The position numbers were made by a program, and so were the translations under genes. A DNA stretch of 64,000 nt. Source: Bacteroidetes bacterium GWC2_46_850. GTDB taxonomy: Bacteria; Bacteroidota; Bacteroidia; Bacteroidales; Dysgonomonadaceae. Of the stretch, positions 10,101-17,894 are shown piece after piece (the stretch's first letter is position 1; each line of letters opens with the position of its first letter). The notes beneath the pieces were generated by a model that did no database searches, was not told the DNA's origin, and saw only the letters and a list, made by a program, of their open reading frames with translations. The DNA is taken from positions 1 through 64,000 of the forward strand of contig MENQ01000024.1 in the NCBI GenBank assembly GCA_001768325.1, given 5' to 3'.

Positions 10101-10340
10101 AATTCAAGATTCAACCGCGTCAGTACCGCCTATCTCCGTCTGAAGAGTATTGAAGTGGGTTACACATTGCCGAAACTGGAATCGTTCTCATCGATGGATT
10201 TGCGGCTTTTTGCTAATGCATATAACTTGCTGACATTCACCGGTGTCAGGTTTGTGGACCCGGAGCATCCCGACGATGATTTGGGAAGGATGTATCCGCT
10301 GAACAAAACGTTTACCGTAGGACTTTCTCTTAAATTCTAA
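7170..10340 (+). CDS. susC: SusC/RagA family TonB-linked outer membrane transporter
   Basis: The 1056-residue protein has a signal peptide (LIPATVLAQG) and a CarboxypepD_reg-like domain (GVVRDSGNEPLPGATVVIKN, about 31-110). The TonB-box region SLDEVVVVGYATQKK is at about 108-122. A plug domain follows (ENPQNMLTGRIAGVRV, LVVIDGIPR, DIEDVSVLKDASAAIYGVRA), then a beta-barrel ending in the typical aromatic strand TFTVGLSLKF. It imports oligosaccharides across the outer membrane, powered by TonB, with the SusD protein encoded 20 nt downstream as lid. Two start codons, at 7170 and 7173, are possible. Family call is secure; the transported glycan, probably a mannooligosaccharide, is inferred. Confidence 0.96.
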   Translation: MMKTFFINAKLFSQMILFTLLLIPATVLAQGVNVTGVVRDSGNEPLPGATVVIKNSTVGTVTDMDGKYTIVVPANAVLEFNFLGFTTKEEPVNGRAVIDVTLEYEEQSLDEVVVVGYATQKKVTLTGAVSGVKGSDMIQTRNENPQNMLTGRIAGVRVWQKSAEPGSFNNSFDIRGLGSPLVVIDGIPRSAGEFQRLNPNDIEDVSVLKDASAAIYGVRAANGVVLVTTKKGSKDGKTDVAFNASYTFQKPSGMPVLADPFETMTLYNERAMNNINGGNIIFPESMFEAYRNGTRRTTDWTSLLFSDYSPQTQQDLSITGGSEKTQYYIGMGYLFQEGFFKSGDLNYNKINLRSNITTEIVDGLTFDLNLSGIADQRNNPYSGSVDIIRNYWRQGVLFPAYADPENTMLNYEGLDLEENTVAKMTSDISGYRKYAQKYFMSSAGLNYDFGKISDVLKGLSAKALVSYDYRMDDNNINRREYYQYMYNDLTGNYDAKLYNNSSPNQIRRELYSKQQILGQFILNYNRQFEGLHNVSGILGWETQKRTGDNFYAQRDLAFGMEYLLAGVDENQLGGMQSGLNDIYELANSALIGRANYTYADRYIAEAQFRYDGSSKFAKGHQWGFFPSASVGWRVSEEPFFKEWESASFVDQLKLRASYGVLGDDGELQYDWATGYTYPATSGNAEKGYYNQYAPGYIFGDEFVYGVSTLALPNRLITWFTARTLDVGVDFEGWNGLFGFSFDFFNRERHGRFARRSGDLPTVVGATAPRENLDSDRHFGMDLELSHRHRIGEFYYRVKAIGTITRQQYLTASEKGPYGNSYDRWRNDNLTNRYQGMQFGYESAGRYESWEDIWRYPIYKDRNILPGDYKYEDWNGDGEINGLDVHPFAFDQTPWLNYSLTFDGNYKNMDLSILLQGSALGSMEYREPLYSIWGSNGGGTLVQYLDRWHPTDALADPYDPETEWIGGYYGFTGNYPFGNSRFNRVSTAYLRLKSIEVGYTLPKLESFSSMDLRLFANAYNLLTFTGVRFVDPEHPDDDLGRMYPLNKTFTVGLSLKF

Positions 10341-10360
10341 TCTTTTGAGTATATATTAAA

Positions 10361-12427
10361 ATGAAGAAAATGAATAAAATAGTTCAACTTGTACTGGCTT
10401 TGTTCCTGTTGACCACTGCATGTGCAGATCTGGACATTCCGCCGAAAAATATTATCAGCGATGAAGATCTGCTGACCAATGAATCGGGCATGGAGATCTA
10501 CATGGCCCGGATGTACAGCAACATGCCGTTCGAAGATTTCAAATATATGGCCGAATGGGGCGTTGAATTCAACTCCTGGCTCGGAGCCATGGGGATTGAA
10601 GGCACGGGTGAAGCATTGAACCGCGATGGTATCTCCCGGGCATTTACTTCTGAGCGGACTCCCTATTGGGGTAAGGCATTTACCCTGCTCAGAGATGCCA
10701 ATTATCTGATAGAGACTTTGCCGCTTTACGAAGCTTCTTTTCCTGAGAAGATGTACAATCATTATCTGGGTGAGGCTTATTTTGTGAGAGCATTTGTTTT
10801 TGACGCCATGGCACGCCGGTTTGGTGGTGTGCCGCTGGTGACGAAGGTGATCCAATACCCGGCAGCACAGGATGCGCTGGAGGTGCCTCGTGCATCTGAG
10901 GAGGAGACCTGGGATCAGGTATTGGCCGACTTTAACCGGGCAGCCGAACTGTTGTCTGAAAAGAGTCCCAAAAGCGGCTATGCCAACAAATATGTGGCTC
11001 TGGCGTTCAAGTCGGAAGCCATGTTATACGCCGGAAGCGTAGCCAAATACAATGAGAAGGTATCAGGCAGGCTCACCGGATTTGGAGAGAAGACCGGCGT
11101 CAGAGTCATAGGTTTTGCCGAGGATGCATGGCAAGCTGCTTCTGAGAAATACTTCCGGGAAGCATACCTTGCAGCACAGGAGATCATCAAAGAGGGAGGC
11201 TATTCACTTTATAAAAAGAAATGGGCTGCTAATAATCCCGAAGCACAATACCAAAATATGGTGGATATGTTCAGTGATCCGGAAAGCCCCGAGAATATCT
11301 ACGTGAAAAAATATGCATACCCGACCCTCACGCACGGCTATGATGCCTACAGCGCACCGTTCATCTTCAAGGCTCCCCTGGCATCGGGTACCTGTGTCAC
11401 GCTAGACTTCCTGGAACTTTATGAAGGTTTTGACAGATATCCTGACGGCACAGTAAAAGTGACCACCGGAAATACGAATACAGCGGGCAAGTATCTGATG
11501 TACGACTCACCCCTCGACTTTTTCAAAAATGCCGAACCGCGACTGCGCGCTTATGTGATCTTTCCGGGCGACAGGTTCAAAGGAAAGGATATCGAGATAC
11601 GGGCAGGGGTATATACAGGTAGCGAACCCATCGACCCCCTATTCAACAATTATACCTACCAGAGTGCAGAAACAAGGTACCAAAATCTGGATGCTTACAA
11701 GCAACAACCCAAAACGCTTTATCTCAGTCCAAGAGAAGGCAGCGGTCAGGATACACTGATTTACAACGGCGCTAAAATGACTGCGGCTGGTGCAAACGGA
11801 CCTTTCTATGATAACGGGGAAGGATGTCTGACAGGCCTCTACGGAAGAAAGTGGCTCAATGATGATCCTTCCTTTGAGGCAGGTGAGGGGAAATCGGATC
11901 AGCATTTTGTGCTGATGCGTTATGCCGAGGTATTATTGAATGCTGCTGAAGCAGCTGTTGAACTATCCCTGGCAGGACAATCTTCACCCGATGGATCAGA
12001 TCTTTTGCAGGTTGCTACCGATAATGTCAACCTTATCCGGGAGAGAGCCGGTGCTTCATTGCTTTCTTCTCCGATCATAGCCAGTGACGAAGGACGTAAT
12101 ATCGTACGCAAGGAGAGACGCAAGGAGTTGGCTCTGGAACATAAAACCAAGTGGGATATCCGTCGTTGGCGCGTGCAACATTACGAAAACAGGGATGGTT
12201 TCTGGGGTGAAGAGAGAAACAAGGATGTCTTCAGCAACAACAACCGTTACAGATTTCGTGGACTTTACCCATTCTTTTCAACCGAGAGCGGGAAGTACTT
12301 CTTCGATGCCCGTTTTCAATGGGTGAGCCTGAAGACCTTTGAATACAACGTGGTAGATTATTACTTTTCCATTCCTGGCGGTGAGGTGACGAAGAGTCCT
12401 GTAATCGACCAACAACCAAACAGATAA
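10361..12427 (+). CDS. susD: SusD/RagB family nutrient-binding lipoprotein
   Basis: The lipobox TTAC (Cys at about residue 21) is followed by the SusD-family N-terminus (LDIPPKNIISDEDLLTNESG). The TPR-like core contains YLGEAYFVRAFVFDAMARRFGGVPLVTKV, split here at residue level as HYLGEAYFVRAF and MARRFGGVPLV. The C-terminal RagB motif includes HFVLMRYAEVLLNAAEAA and IVRKERRKELALEHKTKWD. At 688 residues it is longer than the usual 500-600, with the extra length in the middle segment 300-480. It forms the surface lid of the SusC transporter encoded just upstream and binds the incoming glycan. Family call is secure. Confidence 0.95.
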   Translation: MKKMNKIVQLVLALFLLTTACADLDIPPKNIISDEDLLTNESGMEIYMARMYSNMPFEDFKYMAEWGVEFNSWLGAMGIEGTGEALNRDGISRAFTSERTPYWGKAFTLLRDANYLIETLPLYEASFPEKMYNHYLGEAYFVRAFVFDAMARRFGGVPLVTKVIQYPAAQDALEVPRASEEETWDQVLADFNRAAELLSEKSPKSGYANKYVALAFKSEAMLYAGSVAKYNEKVSGRLTGFGEKTGVRVIGFAEDAWQAASEKYFREAYLAAQEIIKEGGYSLYKKKWAANNPEAQYQNMVDMFSDPESPENIYVKKYAYPTLTHGYDAYSAPFIFKAPLASGTCVTLDFLELYEGFDRYPDGTVKVTTGNTNTAGKYLMYDSPLDFFKNAEPRLRAYVIFPGDRFKGKDIEIRAGVYTGSEPIDPLFNNYTYQSAETRYQNLDAYKQQPKTLYLSPREGSGQDTLIYNGAKMTAAGANGPFYDNGEGCLTGLYGRKWLNDDPSFEAGEGKSDQHFVLMRYAEVLLNAAEAAVELSLAGQSSPDGSDLLQVATDNVNLIRERAGASLLSSPIIASDEGRNIVRKERRKELALEHKTKWDIRRWRVQHYENRDGFWGEERNKDVFSNNNRYRFRGLYPFFSTESGKYFFDARFQWVSLKTFEYNVVDYYFSIPGGEVTKSPVIDQQPNR

Positions 12428-12449
12428 TAACGTTAACATAGATAGTCGT

Positions 12450-13259
12450 ATGAACAAGATAGTATTTTTATTGGTTTCTCTCCTCTTGCTTGGTTCCTGT
12501 AGCATGTTTGAGCTGGATAACTACGAGGCTCCTTCGGAGACACTGGAGGGGGAAGTCGTGGACGCAGCGACCGGAGAACCGGTGCTCACAGACCAGGGTA
12601 GTGAAGGAATCAGGGTGCGCCTTACGGAGCTCAGCTGGGGTGATAATGCAACCCATAACCCCGATTTTTTCTGTATGCCCGACGGTACCTTCCGGAATAC
12701 CAAACTTTTTAAAGGGGAGTATAATGTGAGAATTGACGGCCCATTTATTCCGTTGTTGAGGGAAGATGATCGCGGGGTACCCATTGCCGACGAAACGCAG
12801 ACTATGCAGATCAAGGGTGTGACGAAGACCAGGTTTGAAGTACAGCCCTTTCTGAATGTGGAATGGGTGGAAGAGCCTGTTGTGATCAACGGCAAGATTC
12901 GGGCCAAGGTGAAAGTGACCCGAGGCGTATCTGAGGAAGAGTTCCGGCAGAAAATAGAACCCATGGGCGGATACAGCAGCACCTTCCTGAATGTAACCGA
13001 CATCCAGCTTTTTGTGAGCTATTCTTCTGCTGTGGGCTATCGTGCCCGGGATGAAAGATGGTCTAGATCGATCGAATATTCCGGCTCATCGTTCACGGAT
13101 TTGCTGGGTGAAACCATCACCATCGAGTCGAACGGAACCATTCCTCCAGGACGGGTCGTCTTCATTCGGGCGGCTTCACGGATAAATTACGATACCCCCC
13201 GGGGTAGCGGTACCCGGCGATGGAATTATAATGAACCGCTGGAGGTGATGATCCCGTGA
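12450..13259 (+). CDS. DUF3823-type surface lipoprotein
   Basis: The 269-residue lipoprotein (lipobox LLGSC, Cys17) begins LFELDNYEAP-like and continues with a beta-sandwich carrying GEVVDAATGEPVLTDQGSEG and CMPDGTFRNTKLFKGEYNV. I recognise these as features of the DUF3823 family (PF12866), which usually lies next to SusD genes. A second domain from about residue 130 resembles an Ig-like fold. It lies 22 nt after susD and is the last gene before a terminator-like hairpin, so it belongs to the binding/uptake block of PUL 1. A role as an accessory glycan-binding protein (SusE/F-like) is inferred; no enzyme motif is visible. Confidence 0.8.
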   Translation: MNKIVFLLVSLLLLGSCSMFELDNYEAPSETLEGEVVDAATGEPVLTDQGSEGIRVRLTELSWGDNATHNPDFFCMPDGTFRNTKLFKGEYNVRIDGPFIPLLREDDRGVPIADETQTMQIKGVTKTRFEVQPFLNVEWVEEPVVINGKIRAKVKVTRGVSEEEFRQKIEPMGGYSSTFLNVTDIQLFVSYSSAVGYRARDERWSRSIEYSGSSFTDLLGETITIESNGTIPPGRVVFIRAASRINYDTPRGSGTRRWNYNEPLEVMIP

Positions 13260-13274
13260 TAATTGATTATTTTT

Positions 13275-13322
13275 ATGCTTCAAAGCCTCTCCACAAAAGA
13301 GAGACTTTGAAGCATATTTTTT
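13275..13322 (+). terminator. Terminator or attenuator inside PUL 1
   Basis: An 11-bp perfect stem (13275-13285 with 13305-13315) extends inward by five further pairs after one mismatch. Six T residues follow at 13317-13322. It separates the uptake genes from the enzyme genes, whose next ATG is 18 nt further on. Confidence 0.8.
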
Positions 13323-13340
13323 GTAACTAAAACAGATCTT

Positions 13341-15515
13341 ATGAGAAAATTATGGATCGCATTTTTTACGTTATTGGGTATGCAGCTGTATGCCCAGGAG
13401 GCGAAAGAGGTGCGCACTACTTTCCAGACATCCCGTGAGTGGAGGCCCACCATCGATGTGAGAGCCGACGCGGTCATGGTCTACGGGGTGGGAGGAAACC
13501 CTTCCGACAAATCGGGGAAAGTCCCTTTTGAAGAAAGGATACGTTCATGGAGAGAGAAAGGATACACCGCTCATTACATGACCGGCATAGCCTGGGGTGA
13601 GTATCAGGATTATTTCACCGGGGAGTGGGACGGTAAGATGCACCTCGATGAAGGGCAGGTTGAGCTGAACGGCGATACAATCTGGCATGGGCATATGGTA
13701 CCCTATATTGTACCCACCGATAATTTCCTTACCTATCTGAAGGAACGACATGTAAAAAGGGCCATCGACGCCGGCATTGAAGCCATCTTTATGGAGGAGC
13801 CCGAGTTTTGGACCAGAGCAGGCTACAGTGAGGCTTTTAAACGGGAATGGGAAAAGTTTTATGGTTTTCCCTGGCGTGCACAGCATCTGTCGCCCGAAAA
13901 CAGCTATCTCTCCAACAAACTGAAATATCATCTCTATTATAAGGCACTCGATGAGGTCTTTTCCTATGCCAAGGAATATGGAAAAAGCAAGGGAATGGAG
14001 GTGAAGTGTTATGTTCCCACCCATTCACTGGTCAACTATTCCCAATGGAAAATCGTCAGTCCCGAAGCAAGCCTGGCTTCACTGCGTTCGGTCGATGGGT
14101 ATATCGCCCAGGTGTGGACCGGTACTTCCCGAGAACCGAACTATTTTAATGGAAAGATAAAAGAGCGGGTGTTCGAAACTGCTTTTCTGGAGTATGGCTC
14201 CATGGAATCGATGACGGCACCCACCGGACGAGAGATCTTCTTCCTGACTGATCCCATTGAGGACTGGCCGCGCGACTGGGTGGATTACAAGAAAAACTAT
14301 GAGGCTACATTTGCCGCCCAGCTACTCTATCCCCGCATCAATAAATATGAGATCATGCCCTGGCCGGAACGTATTTACGAGGGTTTGTACCGTACCAGTC
14401 GCGACAGTGATAAAAAAGAACGGATCCCCCGACACTATTCCACGCAGATGCAGGTGATGATCAACACACTTGGTGAGATGCCGCAGACCACCCAGCGAGT
14501 AGCGGGTTCTCACGGTATTGGTGTCATGATGTCCAATTCACTCATGTTCCAACGTTTTCCCGAACATGCGGGCTACGAAGATCCGCAACTGGCCAACTTT
14601 TACGGACAAACGCTTCCTTTACTCAAGAGAGGAGTACCTGTGGAGACGGTGCACATGGAAAACCTTTCCTACCGCGAAACACTGCAGAATATGCATCTGC
14701 TTATCCTTTCTTACTCCGGCATGAAGCCGATGGAAGCGGATGCGCACACACACCTGGCTGACTGGGTAAACAATGGAGGGGTACTTCTCTATTGCGGCAG
14801 GGACAGCGATCCTTTTCAGCAGGTGCCGGAATGGTGGAACAGCGGCACGAACAATTTTGTTACTGCTGCCGGTCATCTGTTTTCACAACTTGGATTAAGC
14901 GGTTCATTGAATGAAGGTGAATACAAGGTAGGTAAAGGTAAAGTCTATATCCTGCGAAACGACCCCAAAGAATTTGTTCTTAACGAAAATGGAGATCAAA
15001 AGTTTGTCGGTCTGTTGCAAAGGTTGTATCGTGAGTCAGCAGGTAAGAACCTTCTTCTTAAGAACTATTTCAGCCTGGAAAGAGGCCCTTACAGGATTAT
15101 ATCTGTACTCGACGAGTCGATGTCTTCCTCTCCCTATGTGGCAAAAGGCAATTTTATTGATCTCTTTGATCCCGAAATACCTGTGTTGCGAGAAAAGATT
15201 GTCCGTCCCGGCGAACAGGCTTTGCTTTTCGATATAAACTCCCTCAAAGAGAAGAAGCCCCGCGTGCTTGCCACAGCAGCACGTGTGAGTGATGAGAATA
15301 ACACGGCTCATAACTATAGCTTCACCGTGAAAAGTCCGGTAAATACCACCAATGTGATGCGCATTCTTTTGCCGGAGAAACCGCAAATCAGCGAGATAAG
15401 GAATAGTGACGGTGAAGAAATTGATTACGAGATGTCATGGGATCAGAAAAGCAAAACCGCTTTTCTCCGGTTTGAAAATAACCCCGCCGGCATATCGGTC
15501 ATGCTAAAATGGTAA
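13341..15515 (+). CDS. Secreted putative glycoside hydrolase with TIM-barrel-like domain, family unknown
   Basis: The 724-residue protein has a cleavable signal peptide (MQLYAQE, cut near residue 19). Residues about 35-400 alternate helices and strands like a TIM barrel and include MEEPEFW (151-157) at the end of a strand, a plausible site for a catalytic acid. Residues about 430-560 resemble the Rossmann-like trimerisation domain of GH42 beta-galactosidases (LLILSYSGMKPME; WVNNGGVLLYCGRDSDPF). The rest is beta-rich. I cannot assign it to a numbered GH family. It starts 18 nt after a terminator-like hairpin and 36 nt before the GH92 gene, so it probably acts on the same alpha-mannoside-containing glycan. 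The catalytic role is inferred. Confidence 0.6.
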   Translation: MRKLWIAFFTLLGMQLYAQEAKEVRTTFQTSREWRPTIDVRADAVMVYGVGGNPSDKSGKVPFEERIRSWREKGYTAHYMTGIAWGEYQDYFTGEWDGKMHLDEGQVELNGDTIWHGHMVPYIVPTDNFLTYLKERHVKRAIDAGIEAIFMEEPEFWTRAGYSEAFKREWEKFYGFPWRAQHLSPENSYLSNKLKYHLYYKALDEVFSYAKEYGKSKGMEVKCYVPTHSLVNYSQWKIVSPEASLASLRSVDGYIAQVWTGTSREPNYFNGKIKERVFETAFLEYGSMESMTAPTGREIFFLTDPIEDWPRDWVDYKKNYEATFAAQLLYPRINKYEIMPWPERIYEGLYRTSRDSDKKERIPRHYSTQMQVMINTLGEMPQTTQRVAGSHGIGVMMSNSLMFQRFPEHAGYEDPQLANFYGQTLPLLKRGVPVETVHMENLSYRETLQNMHLLILSYSGMKPMEADAHTHLADWVNNGGVLLYCGRDSDPFQQVPEWWNSGTNNFVTAAGHLFSQLGLSGSLNEGEYKVGKGKVYILRNDPKEFVLNENGDQKFVGLLQRLYRESAGKNLLLKNYFSLERGPYRIISVLDESMSSSPYVAKGNFIDLFDPEIPVLREKIVRPGEQALLFDINSLKEKKPRVLATAARVSDENNTAHNYSFTVKSPVNTTNVMRILLPEKPQISEIRNSDGEEIDYEMSWDQKSKTAFLRFENNPAGISVMLKW

Positions 15516-15550
15516 ACTTGCAGGAGAAAAAACAGATAAACTGAACAACA

Positions 15551-17842
15551 ATGAAGAAAATTAATTTGACGGGATTCTTTTATTTTTTTGGGATCATCAT
15601 TACACTGGGTGCCCGCCCTTTCGCACCGGTAGATTATGTCAGTACACTGGTCGGCACAGACTCCAAATATGAACTTTCCACCGGGAACACCTACCCGGCC
15701 ATCGCGTTGCCCTGGGGGATGAACTTCTGGTCACCCCAAACCGGTAAGATGGGAGATGGGTGGATGTACACCTACCATGCCGATAAGATCAGGGGGTTTA
15801 AACAGACCCATCAGCCCAGCCCCTGGATGAACGACTATGGCCAGTTCTCACTGATGCCCGTCACGGGAAAGCCTCATTTCGACGAAGAGGAGAGAGCAAG
15901 CTGGTTCTCGCACAAGGCTGAGGTGGCCAGGCCTCACTATTACAGGGTGTATCTGGCCGATCATGACGTGACTACCGAGATCACGCCGACAGAACGGGCT
16001 GCCATGTTCCGGTTTACCTTCCCGGAAAGTGACAGTTCTTTCGTCATCGTCGATGCATTCGACAAAGGTTCCCACATCCGGATTATTCCCGAAGAACAGA
16101 TGATCACGGGATACACAACCCGTAACAGTGGTGGCGTTCCCGATAACTTCAGGAACTATTTTGTGATCCGTTTCGATAAACCCTTCACCTGGTTTGGTGC
16201 CGTGAAAGAGGGTGTCATCGCCGAAGAGGAAACAGCTTATACAGGGAATCATGCCGGTGCGGTAATCGGTTTTCAAACAACCAACAACGAGCAGGTGCAT
16301 GCCCATGTGGCGTCCTCCTTTATCAGTGAAGCACAGGCGTTGCTGAACCTGCATGAACTGGGAGACGACTCTTTCGAGGGGATCATGATGAAGGGCGAAT
16401 CACGTTGGAATGAAGTACTGGGAAGAATCAGGGTAGAGGATGACAACATCGACAACATCCGTACCTTTTATTCGAACCTCTATCGCACGGTGCTCTTTCC
16501 GAGGAACCTGTCGGAGATCGATGCCGATGGCAATATTTATCACTACAGCCCGTATAACGGCAAGGTGCTTCCCGGTTACATGTTTACCGATACCGGTTTC
16601 TGGGATACGTTCAGAAGCCTCTTTCCCTTTCTCAATTTTGTTTACCCCTCCGAGAACGTGAAGATGCAGGAAGGATTGGTCAATGCCTATAAAGAGAGCG
16701 GCTTTCTTCCCGAATGGGCCAGTCCCGGCCACCGGAATATTATGGTGGGCAACAATTCTGCCTCGGTTGTGGCAGACGCCTACATAAAAGGGTTGAGAGG
16801 ATACGATACCGAAACACTCTGGGAAGCGCTCAAACATGGTGCAAACAGCGTGCATCCCACGGTACCTGCATCCGGCCGTACCGGCTATGCAGAATATAAC
16901 AAATATGGTTATATCCCCAACAATGTGGGAATTAGCCAAAACGTGGCCCGTACATTGGAGTATGCCTATAACGACTGGAGCATTTACAGCTTCGGAAAAG
17001 CCTTGGGCAAGCCTGAGTCGGAAATTGCCATCTACGGCGAACGGGCAATGAACTACAAAAACCTCTTCAACCCGGAGCATAAGCTGATGGCGGGGCGTGC
17101 CGACGACGGCTCCTTTTCAGCGGAATTTGATCCGGCGGCCTGGAGCCGCGATTTCACCGAGGGCAACAGCTGGCACTACTCGTGGTCCGTTTTTCATGAT
17201 CCACAGGGATTGATCGACCTGATGGGAGGCAAAAAATCTTTCACCGGCATGCTCGACTCGGTATTTCTTATTCCCGGTGCAGAGGGGCTGAAGAGCCGTT
17301 CCATGATTCACGAGATGCGGGAAATGCAGGTGATGGACATGGGCCAGTACGCACACGGAAACCAGCCTATTCAGCACATGGTTTACCTTTACAACTACGC
17401 CGGTGAGCCCTGGAAGGCACAATACTGGTCGCGCGAGATCATGGATAAACTCTATTCGGATACACCCGACGGTTACTGCGGTGATGAAGACAACGGGCAG
17501 ACATCGGCCTGGTATGTTTTCTCGGCTCTGGGCTTTTATCCTGTCTGCCCCGGGAGCAACGAGTACATCCTGGGATCCCCTCTTTTTCGTTCTGCAGAGA
17601 TCGCTCTGGAGAATGGAAAGTCGTTAAGGATTACCACCAAGGAAAATGGAGCGGACAACCGATATATCCGCGAAATGAAACGAAACGGCAAAAAATACAG
17701 CCGAAACTTCCTGCGCCACGATGATCTGATGAAAGGTGGTGAGGTGACATTCAGGATGAGCCCCCTGCCCAACAAAGAAAGAGGTACAAAAGAGACTGAT
17801 CTGCCCTATTCTTTCTCGCGAAAAGATAAACCAAATAATTAA
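15551..17842 (+). CDS. GH92 family alpha-mannosidase
   Basis: The sequence begins with a signal peptide and has the GH92 N-terminal pattern VSTLVGTDSKYELSTGNTYP with WGMNFWSPQTG and the IRGFKQTHQPSPWMNDYGQF segment. The catalytic (alpha/alpha)6 domain carries EGNSWHYSW, with Glu537 as the likely acid. It also has CGDEDNGQTSAWYVFSALGF with Asp645 and Asp647 as the likely base pair, by analogy with characterised Bacteroides GH92 enzymes. These are calcium-dependent exo-alpha-mannosidases, usually periplasmic. With 763 residues the length is typical. It would trim mannose from oligosaccharides taken up by the SusCD pair. Linkage specificity cannot be read safely from the sequence. Confidence 0.95.
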   Translation: MKKINLTGFFYFFGIIITLGARPFAPVDYVSTLVGTDSKYELSTGNTYPAIALPWGMNFWSPQTGKMGDGWMYTYHADKIRGFKQTHQPSPWMNDYGQFSLMPVTGKPHFDEEERASWFSHKAEVARPHYYRVYLADHDVTTEITPTERAAMFRFTFPESDSSFVIVDAFDKGSHIRIIPEEQMITGYTTRNSGGVPDNFRNYFVIRFDKPFTWFGAVKEGVIAEEETAYTGNHAGAVIGFQTTNNEQVHAHVASSFISEAQALLNLHELGDDSFEGIMMKGESRWNEVLGRIRVEDDNIDNIRTFYSNLYRTVLFPRNLSEIDADGNIYHYSPYNGKVLPGYMFTDTGFWDTFRSLFPFLNFVYPSENVKMQEGLVNAYKESGFLPEWASPGHRNIMVGNNSASVVADAYIKGLRGYDTETLWEALKHGANSVHPTVPASGRTGYAEYNKYGYIPNNVGISQNVARTLEYAYNDWSIYSFGKALGKPESEIAIYGERAMNYKNLFNPEHKLMAGRADDGSFSAEFDPAAWSRDFTEGNSWHYSWSVFHDPQGLIDLMGGKKSFTGMLDSVFLIPGAEGLKSRSMIHEMREMQVMDMGQYAHGNQPIQHMVYLYNYAGEPWKAQYWSREIMDKLYSDTPDGYCGDEDNGQTSAWYVFSALGFYPVCPGSNEYILGSPLFRSAEIALENGKSLRITTKENGADNRYIREMKRNGKKYSRNFLRHDDLMKGGEVTFRMSPLPNKERGTKETDLPYSFSRKDKPNN

Positions 17843-17894
17843 ATAAACAGGTAAGGATGATATTGCGAGTCTCATCCATAAGAAAATAGATTGC

